Of a DNA stretch of 17,771 nucleotides, positions 12,885 through 17,771 are shown piece by piece (within the stretch, counting starts at the first letter, position 1; every line of letters begins with the position of its first letter). The DNA lies in the NCBI GenBank assembly GCA_021323815.1, contig JAJPKG010000135.1, forward strand, positions 1-17,771, in the 5' to 3' direction. The notes under the pieces were generated by a model. That model had not been told where the DNA came from, did not search any database, and saw only the letters and a list, made by a program, of their open reading frames with translations. The position numbers and the translations under genes were made by a program. Source of the DNA: Pseudomonadota bacterium (GTDB taxonomy: Bacteria > Chloroflexota > Ktedonobacteria > Ktedonobacterales > JACDGC01).

Positions 12885-14114
12885 ATGGCAAGCGGCAACA
12901 ACAAAGAGCAACGTGCCGGGCAGTATATCAAGCAACTGGCTGGGTATAAAGCATTTATACCCAAACCCCTACCACCAGAACCACCTATTCAACTCGATAA
13001 AGAGGCGCTGCAATTACTTTCACTGGCCGATATCGCTTTAGGTCGCCTTGATGGATTGAGTGAAATCCTTCCCAACCCTGAACTTTTTGTTTCCATTTAT
13101 GTTAATAAGGAGGCGGTGCTATCAAGCCAAATTGAGGGAACTCAAGCTTCTCTTATCGATGTTCTGGCCTTTGAATCAGATGCAGCCGAGCCAGAAAATC
13201 CTCAGGACATCGAAGAAGTCGTGAATTATATAGCAGCCTTAAAATATGGTTTGATGCGTCTAGAAACACTACCGCTTTCTTTGCGCTTACTACGTGAAAT
13301 TCATGGGGAACTGATGAAAGGTGTACGTGGTGCCGAACGCTCCCCTGGTGAGTTTCGTACCTCCCAAAATTGGATTGGCGGATTAGGTTCGAGCATTGAA
13401 ACCGCACGCTTTGTACCACCACCGCCAGTAGATATGCAAAACGCGTTGGGAGAGTTGGAGTTATTTCTGCATCAGGAAACTGAACTGCCGATCCTATTAA
13501 AAATCGGTCTCGTTCATGCTCAATTTGAGACCATACATCCTTTCCTTGATGGTAATGGGCGTATGGGAAGATTGCTGATCACCTTTTTACTTTGCCAGCA
13601 AAAGGTGTTGCGACAGCCATTGCTATATCTTTCTTATTACTTTAAGCTCAACAAGCAAGAGTATTATTCCCTTCTGCAAAATGTACGTGACCAGGGAGAT
13701 TGGGAATCTTGGATAAAGTTTTTCTTGCGTGGGATCTATGAAGTCTCTCATGAGGCCGCTGAAAATGCCCGCAAAATTCTACGATTGCGAGAACAACATC
13801 GTGCGTTAGTTGCTCAGTCATTTCCCCGTTCATCAGGATTAGCTATGAACGTTTTGGAATTTCTTTATACGAGGCCGATTGTCAGTGTCAAAGGCATTAG
13901 CGTCTATACCAAACAGGCATACGCTAATGCAAACCAGTTGGTGGCGCGCTTCACTGAAATCGGAATATTACGAGAGATGACGAATCGAGGGCGTAATCGC
14001 AGGTTTATGTATTTCGATTACCTCCAGATAATCGCTGGTGATGAAGTGGCATCGGTGGAATATGCAAGCGAACGAGATGGTTCTCATGAAACCACAAACT
14101 CTCTAAAAGAGTAA
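12885..14114 (+). CDS. fic: Class II Fic-domain AMP-transferase with C-terminal winged helix
   Basis: The 409-residue product has a Fic_N region (~10-100). It includes the inhibitory-helix motif SSQIEG (80-85), fitting (S/T)xxxE(G/N), so the enzyme is expected to be self-inhibited. The Fic core follows (~130-285) with the full catalytic motif HPFLDGNGRMGR (218-229) and a flap region (~170-180). A winged helix-turn-helix (~317-380) ends the protein: AMNVLEFLYTRPIVSVKGIS, then QLVARFTEIGILREMTNRGR. Fic enzymes transfer AMP from ATP to Ser, Thr or Tyr of a target protein; the target is unknown. No antitoxin gene is adjacent, as expected when the inhibitory helix is built in. The gene is clearly more AT-rich than its neighbours, pointing to transfer. 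The winged helix may bind the dyads upstream; that is inference. Confidence 0.93.
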   Translation: MASGNNKEQRAGQYIKQLAGYKAFIPKPLPPEPPIQLDKEALQLLSLADIALGRLDGLSEILPNPELFVSIYVNKEAVLSSQIEGTQASLIDVLAFESDAAEPENPQDIEEVVNYIAALKYGLMRLETLPLSLRLLREIHGELMKGVRGAERSPGEFRTSQNWIGGLGSSIETARFVPPPPVDMQNALGELELFLHQETELPILLKIGLVHAQFETIHPFLDGNGRMGRLLITFLLCQQKVLRQPLLYLSYYFKLNKQEYYSLLQNVRDQGDWESWIKFFLRGIYEVSHEAAENARKILRLREQHRALVAQSFPRSSGLAMNVLEFLYTRPIVSVKGISVYTKQAYANANQLVARFTEIGILREMTNRGRNRRFMYFDYLQIIAGDEVASVEYASERDGSHETTNSLKE

Positions 14115-14255
14115 CATATAGAGTGAAACAAGTATGCCTCGCATATAAAGCTGCCTGCCTCTTGCCCAGATAATATCAAACAAGGATAATTTTGGATATC
14201 CACCTAATGTTTTTCCTTTGCTGAGAAAAGAGTTGCAGCGCTTGTCCCGCCCCTA

Positions 14256-14284
14256 TTGACGCCGCATGCAATCCGTGTCACACT
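14256..14284 (+). promoter_or_regulatory. Weak candidate parA promoter
   Basis: TTGACG (14256-14261), 17 bp, then CACACT (14279-14284). The -35 is good and the -10 poor. It lies in the otherwise featureless 244-bp gap between fic and parA, where composition changes from AT-rich to GC-rich at about 14235. Confidence 0.3.
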
Positions 14285-14358
14285 AAACGAGACAATATGC
14301 GGGTGGCGCGGCTGCGTCCCCGTTTCCCTGAAGCGCCCAATCTCGCGGAGGATGCTCC

Positions 14359-15222
14359 ATGCCCGTTGTGACCAGTGTCATCAACCTCAAAGGCGGCGTC
14401 GGCAAGACGACCGTGACCATTGCGCTTGCTCATTATTTGGCCGTCGAACACGGGCAGCGCGTCCTGGTGGTGGATCTCGATCCACAGACCAACGCCACCA
14501 TCTCGCTTATCAACGAACGGCGCTGGCGCGAGCGCGACCAGCGTGGCCAGACGCTCTATCAACTGTTCAAGGATTGGCTGGACAACACGCGCGAGTTTGA
14601 CATCACCCAGGCCATCGTGCCGCGCACCTCGAATGTGATGGGCGGCATTCCGGGGCTGGATCTGTTGTCATCCAGCATCCGCTTGCACAAGCTGCAAGAT
14701 AAGATCACCAAAGCCGCCGATCTGGACGAATTTCGCGACGGCTCGGTCTACATCCTGCGTTCTGCCATCGCACCGATCATGCAGCAATATGACCACGTGC
14801 TGATCGACTGCCCGCCGAACCTGGGGATGATCACGCTGAACGGCATCGCCATCAGCCGCTACTTCCTCATCCCTGTCGTGCCGGACATCCTTTCCACGCT
14901 GGGTGTGCCGCTGGTGCTGGACCGCATGGCCGATTTCGCCCTGCGCGCCCGTCACGAGATCTATGGCCTGGGCATCGTCGTCTCACGCTTCCGCCCGCAG
15001 AGCCGTCTGCACAAACAGACGGTGATGGATATGCGGCGTGATGTCATCCCCGGCATTCACCCGCCCGTCTTCGAGACGGTGATCTACGAAGCCAGCGAGG
15101 TTGCCGAGGCGGCGGATATCGACGCGGATGTGGCGAATCTGCGCCAGAAATTCGGCGGCGCGGGGCCGCATCGCCAGTTCAGCGCGCTGGCGCGGGAATA
15201 TCTGCATCAGGTGTCAGGATAG
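14359..15222 (+). CDS. ParA/Soj-family ATPase, orphan
   Basis: The 287-residue product is a deviant Walker A P-loop ATPase: KGGVGKTT (11-18) with the signature Lys, VVDLDPQTNAT (37-47) and VLIDCPPNLG (147-156). ParA proteins form ATP-bound dimers on DNA and move or position plasmids, chromosomes or protein clusters. A predicted insertion (~51-90) is charged. GGAGG at 14347-14351 serves the ATG at 14359. No parB or parS-like site is visible. The next gene downstream, across a hairpin array, is unrecognised and could be its partner. A role in placing flagella (FlhG-like) is conceivable but unsupported. The ATPase family is certain, the cargo unknown. Confidence 0.9.
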   Translation: MPVVTSVINLKGGVGKTTVTIALAHYLAVEHGQRVLVVDLDPQTNATISLINERRWRERDQRGQTLYQLFKDWLDNTREFDITQAIVPRTSNVMGGIPGLDLLSSSIRLHKLQDKITKAADLDEFRDGSVYILRSAIAPIMQQYDHVLIDCPPNLGMITLNGIAISRYFLIPVVPDILSTLGVPLVLDRMADFALRARHEIYGLGIVVSRFRPQSRLHKQTVMDMRRDVIPGIHPPVFETVIYEASEVAEAADIDADVANLRQKFGGAGPHRQFSALAREYLHQVSG

Positions 15223-15253
15223 GATGGCAAGCAGTGTGCGCGAGATCCAAGAA

Positions 15254-15303
15254 TAGCCCGGAGGGGTTTGCATTTTCGAGCCGGGGGGTTTAGCCCCCGG
15301 CGG
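15254..15303 (+). repeat. Hairpin element (family R3), copy A
   Basis: TAGCCCGGAGGGGTTTGCAT then TTTCGAG, followed by stem CCGGGGG (15281-15287), loop GTTTAG, stem CCCCCGG (15294-15300). The same element occurs at 17434-17483 with one compensatory pair change. It lies ~30 bp after the parA stop and leads straight into the 29-bp tandem array. Confidence 0.75.
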
Positions 15304-15424
15304 GCGTCGCGGGGGATTCGTTCCCCCGGCGGGCGTCGCGGAGGATTCGTTCTCCCGGCGGGCGTCGCGGAGGATTCGTTCTCCCGGCGGGCGTCGCGGA
15401 GGATTCGTTCTCCCGGCGGGCGGG
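15302..15424 (+). repeat. Tandem array of four 29-bp hairpin units plus a partial fifth
   Basis: Units start at 15302, 15331, 15360 and 15389, each beginning GGGCGTCGCGG. A stem closed by a TTCG tetraloop follows: GGAGGA-TTCG-TTCTCC in units 2-4 and GGGGGA-TTCG-TTCCCC in unit 1. Unit 1 differs from units 2-4 at only two positions (12 and 23), which pair with each other: G-C against A-T. The array is followed by GGGCGGGCAG and ends 40 bp before the next start codon. No Cas-like gene or spacer diversity is present, so it is not a CRISPR. Confidence 0.85.
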
Positions 15425-15464
15425 CAGGGCGGTTATCACGCCATTTGAGCAAGGTAGGTGCGAG

Positions 15465-15941
15465 ATGACGGCGGACGTCGGAACCCAGGTCAATACCAAA
15501 GTGATCGCTAACCTGTTGCGCGGGCTGGCGATTGATGTCGAGACGAATCCCGCGCTGGGTGTGCGCGTGGTGGAAGCGCTGAGCGCGGCGCACATTCTGG
15601 ACGAACACACCGAGGATCTCGTCACCGGCGAATATCAGGTGGTGGACGATGCCAACCCCAACGCCACCGTGCCGCCGGGCATGCTGCTGGCGATGCAGGC
15701 CGCGCGCATCGACCTGCTGACGCTCTATCGCGTGGGCGGGGCCGAGCAGGTGCGCGAGCGTTTGGCGACGCTGGACGTGAACGCCCTCAAACGCCTGATC
15801 TTGGTGCAGCAACTCGATCCCGAAAAGAAAACTACCAAGCTTCGCAGTGCAGCGAAGTTGATCGACTTCATTGTGGAGGTAACCGGCGCGCAGGTGCAGG
15901 AAGAGATCGAACGGTCCCGCACCGCGAGCTGGATGTTATAA
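15465..15941 (+). CDS. Unrecognised 158-residue protein, possible SAP/Rho_N-like C-terminus
   Basis: I do not recognise this with certainty. It is helical and acidic, with no signal peptide or membrane segment. The N-terminal part (VIANLLRGLAIDVETNPALG) is followed by a flexible stretch (~50-70). The C-terminal part (RIDLLTLYRVGGAEQVRERL, then LDVNALKRLILVQQLDPEKK and KLIDFIVEVT) resembles small SAP or Rho N-terminal helical motifs (Lxx-eeLk-glDp-k-LIdfIv) that bind nucleic acid; this is from memory and needs a profile search. The ATG at 15465 has AAGGTAGG 6-13 bases upstream. It lies between parA and the B12-binding mutase subunit, 9 bp before the latter. It could be a ParA partner, but only position supports that. 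Confidence 0.6.
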   Translation: MTADVGTQVNTKVIANLLRGLAIDVETNPALGVRVVEALSAAHILDEHTEDLVTGEYQVVDDANPNATVPPGMLLAMQAARIDLLTLYRVGGAEQVRERLATLDVNALKRLILVQQLDPEKKTTKLRSAAKLIDFIVEVTGAQVQEEIERSRTASWML

Positions 15942-15950
15942 CGATCGACC

Positions 15951-16463
15951 ATGAGCCAGCAATCATTGGACGCCACCCCCCAGACACAGGTGGCCCCCGA
16001 ACGCAAGATCCGTGTCATCGTCGCCAAACCCGGCCTGGATGGGCATGATCGCGGGGCGAAGGTGATCGCCCGCGCCTTGCGCGACGCCGGGATGGAAGTG
16101 ATCTATACCGGCATCCGCCAGACGCCGGCGATGATCGTGGAAGCCGCCATTCAGGAAGATGCCGACGCCATTTTGCTCAGCATCCTTTCCGGCGCGCACA
16201 TGGCCCTTTTCCCAAAAATCATGGAATTGCTGCGCGAGCAGGGCGCGGAAGATATTTTGGTGATGGCCGGCGGCATCTTGCCGGACGAAGATATTCCCGC
16301 CATCGAGGCGCTGGGGATCAAGGGCAATTTTGGCCCTGGCACCAGCACGCAAGATATCATCGCTTTTGTGCGCGCCAACGTGAAGCCGGAACGTCTGGCG
16401 CAGCCGTTGCCGCCCCTGCGCTCAACAGGCGCGAGCGTGGAAGAGCCGGGGGCGCAGGGCTGA
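15951..16463 (+). CDS. mcmA2: Methylmalonyl-CoA mutase, cobalamin-binding small subunit
   Basis: The 170-residue product is a stand-alone B12-binding domain: DGHDRG (30-35) supplies the DxHxxG lower ligand His32, SIL (77-79) the second motif and AGGILPD (106-112) the third, in the usual spacing. The segment PGLDGHDRGAKVIARALRDA is typical of methylmalonyl-CoA mutase rather than methionine synthase. With the large subunit it would interconvert methylmalonyl-CoA and succinyl-CoA in propionate or branched-chain metabolism. The large subunit is not in the window. Both ends carry ~20-residue flexible tails. The meaB start is 3 bp past the stop, which strengthens the mutase call. Another acyl-CoA mutase (ethylmalonyl- or isobutyryl-CoA) remains possible. 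Confidence 0.9.
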   Translation: MSQQSLDATPQTQVAPERKIRVIVAKPGLDGHDRGAKVIARALRDAGMEVIYTGIRQTPAMIVEAAIQEDADAILLSILSGAHMALFPKIMELLREQGAEDILVMAGGILPDEDIPAIEALGIKGNFGPGTSTQDIIAFVRANVKPERLAQPLPPLRSTGASVEEPGAQG

Positions 16464-16466
16464 GCG

Positions 16467-17423
16467 ATGTTTGACGACCTCATCGCTCGGCTGATTGCCG
16501 GGGAGCGCCGCGCCCTGGCACGCATGGTTAGCCTGGTGGAAAACAACGATCCCGCCAGCCGCGCCGCCCTGGCGCAGTTGCACGCCCTCGGCGGCAAAGC
16601 GCACATCATCGGCATCACCGGCTCCCCCGGTGCAGGCAAATCGACGTTGGTGATGCAACTGGTACGCGAGTTACGCCGGCGCGATCAGAAAGTGGCCGTT
16701 GTGGCGGTCGATCCCACCAGCCCCTTCACCGGCGGGGCGATTTTAGGCGACCGCATTCGCATGCAAGATCTCGTCGGCGACCCAAATGTCTATATCCGCT
16801 CGATGGCCAGCCGGGGCAGCGTGGGGGGGCTGTCTTCCGCCACGCGCGATGTGGTGCGCGTGCTGGACGCGGCGGGGTTCGACACCATCATCATCGAAAC
16901 GGTCGGCGCGGGGCAGGCCGAGGTAGAGATCGTCCGCGCCGCGCAGAGCATCGTTGTTGTCACGGTCCCCGGCATGGGCGACGACATCCAGGCGCTGAAA
17001 GCCGGCATCCTGGAGATCGCGGACTGCTTCTGCGTGAACAAGGCGGATCGCCCCGGCGCGGACCAGACCGCCGCCGAGTTGCGCATGCTGCTGAGCCTGG
17101 ACACGCAGCGCGGCAAAGAGGATTGGAAGCCACCCATCGTCAAAACCATCGCCGCCACCGGCGAGGGTGTGCCCCAGCTTGCCGACGCGCTGGCGAAACA
17201 CCTGGCCTTCCTGCGGGCGTCGGGGCAGATTGTGGTGCGCGGCGAGCGTCAGGCCCGCAGCGAGATCCTGGCGTTGCTCTACCAACACCTGCTCAGCCGC
17301 CTCAACGCCACGCTGGGTGCCGACCGCTTCAACGAGATCGTCGCCGATGTTGCCGCTCGGCGCAGCGATCCCTATTCCGCGACGGACGAGATCGCCCGCG
17401 AGATTGGCATAGGCGAAAATTAA
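16467..17423 (+). CDS. meaB: MeaB/ArgK-family GTPase, methylmalonyl-CoA mutase chaperone
   Basis: The 318-residue product is a G3E P-loop GTPase: Walker A GSPGAGKS (52-59), the MeaB-typical DPTSPFTGGAILGDRIRM (82-99), RGSVGGLSSAT (116-126), ETVGAGQAEVE (144-154) and NKAD (191-194). The C-terminal helices (~260-310) form the dimer arm. MeaB uses GTP to guard loading of adenosylcobalamin into methylmalonyl-CoA mutase and to eject damaged cofactor. It follows the B12-binding subunit by 3 bp, the expected operon. Length and motifs are normal. Confidence 0.96.
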   Translation: MFDDLIARLIAGERRALARMVSLVENNDPASRAALAQLHALGGKAHIIGITGSPGAGKSTLVMQLVRELRRRDQKVAVVAVDPTSPFTGGAILGDRIRMQDLVGDPNVYIRSMASRGSVGGLSSATRDVVRVLDAAGFDTIIIETVGAGQAEVEIVRAAQSIVVVTVPGMGDDIQALKAGILEIADCFCVNKADRPGADQTAAELRMLLSLDTQRGKEDWKPPIVKTIAATGEGVPQLADALAKHLAFLRASGQIVVRGERQARSEILALLYQHLLSRLNATLGADRFNEIVADVAARRSDPYSATDEIAREIGIGEN

Positions 17424-17433
17424 TCCCCAATTC

Positions 17434-17483
17434 TAGCCCGCAGGGGTTTCGTTTCCGAGCCGGGAGGTTGATCTCCCGGTGGC
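17434..17483 (+). repeat. Hairpin element (family R3), copy B
   Basis: TAGCCCGCAGGGGTTTCG, then TTTCCGAG, stem CCGGGAG (17460-17466), loop GTTGAT, stem CTCCCGG (17473-17479). It matches copy A at 15254 in both its leader and its stem, with a paired G-C to A-T change at the sixth pair. It lies between the meaB stop and a convergent gene and could act as a transcript end, but no T-run follows. Confidence 0.75.
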
Positions 17484-17501
17484 CTTGCCTGGCAATCTCT
17501 C

Positions 17502-17771
17502 TCACCCTCTGGGAATCGTCTGCCCCGCCGTATAGCGCGTCTTGCCGGCTTTGCCGAAGATGGTCACGCTGCCGGAACCTTGCACCTGCCAGCCGGCATG
17601 AGTGACAACGAGCGCGGTGTTGCCCTCCACACCTGCTGTGTCGATGTCATTCCCGGCACGGCGAATCTGGCTGCGGATCACGCCGGGCAGCTCATCGAAA
17701 TGAGGGATGATGGCGACGCCGCGCACCAGGCCGAGCGCCGGCAGGGTGCGCCAGATCTGCGGAAAGTCGAA
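17502..17771 (-). CDS. Peptidase S51/cyanophycinase-like protein, C-terminal part only
   Basis: The frame runs off the right edge, so only the last ~89 residues are visible; the GTG at 17724-17726 is internal, not a start. The visible part reads LGLVRGVAIIPHFDELPGVI, then GVEGNTALVVTHAGWQVQGS and GSVTIFGKAGKTRYTAG. This resembles the C-terminal part of peptidase S51 (dipeptidase E/cyanophycinase) proteins, which have the pattern L-GLv-gv-iPH followed by GiDe-TALvv and a V-G-G-V stretch. These are serine peptidases of the class I glutamine amidotransferase fold that cut acidic or Asp-Arg dipeptides. The catalytic Ser and His lie outside the window. It converges on meaB. Confidence 0.6.
   Translation of the reverse strand, partial: FDFPQIWRTLPALGLVRGVAIIPHFDELPGVIRSQIRRAGNDIDTAGVEGNTALVVTHAGWQVQGSGSVTIFGKAGKTRYTAGQTIPRG

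Noticed and set aside
15302..15424. CRISPR array
   Set aside because: The 29-bp units are contiguous without unique spacers, and no cas-like gene is present.
15207..15812. 201-codon open frame on the minus strand across the hairpin array
   Set aside because: It is antisense to the better-supported 15465-15941 gene, and its repeated PPGERI-type peptides come only from the 29-bp tandem units.

Overview
The window looks like a chromosomal segment of a GC-rich, flagellated, sortase-bearing bacterium, most likely a Chloroflexota member. That placement is inference. It rests on the interspersed palindromic repeats (GC-rich CCCCCTCCCC...GGGGAGGGGG hairpins and GGGCGAGGCATGCC-type palindromes, which I associate with that phylum), a separate cobalamin-binding methylmalonyl-CoA mutase subunit with MeaB, and a class E/F-like sortase. 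No rRNA or tRNA was seen, so the lineage is not proven.

Layout. Positions 1-2013 hold the 3' part of a TPR/CHAT caspase-like protease gene (+ strand), whose first ~770 bases are clearly more AT-rich than the rest. It is followed by a subtilisin-family lipoprotein gene (2139-3887, +). A composite inverted repeat (3890-4036) separates this from a convergent minus-strand flagellar operon. Read in its own direction the operon is flbD, motA, fliN, motB, fliL, fliO (8649 down to 4033). Diverging from it at about 8650-8847, the plus strand carries fliS, a small FliT/FlgN-like gene, a sortase and a SprT-like zinc metallopeptidase. An extended -10 promoter and a strongly structured ~355-nt leader precede rho (11339-12655). 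Next is an AT-rich island holding a class II Fic AMP-transferase with a C-terminal winged helix (12885-14114), preceded by three evenly spaced dyads. The right end carries an orphan ParA ATPase, a tandem array of 29-bp UUCG hairpins, an unrecognised small gene, the B12-binding subunit of methylmalonyl-CoA mutase, its chaperone MeaB, and the 3' end of a minus-strand peptidase S51/cyanophycinase-like gene.

How the genes work together. MotA/MotB form the stator, FliN the switch/C-ring, FliL the stator-associated protein, FliO the export-gate assembly factor, and FliS the flagellin chaperone. The plus-strand partner of FliS is probably another chaperone. FliP, FliQ and FliR are not next to fliO and must lie elsewhere. 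MeaB and the B12 subunit form a propionyl-/methylmalonyl-CoA module whose catalytic large subunit is not in the window.

The most unusual features are: (1) a FliO with a helix-turn-helix-like segment in its long C-terminal tail; (2) a FliN with two copies of a FliM-like N-terminal motif; (3) repeat elements inserted in the same reading frame into the CHAT gene and fliN; (4) a hairpin array with a covarying base pair; (5) a three-dyad operator-like array in front of fic; and (6) a multi-hairpin rho leader.
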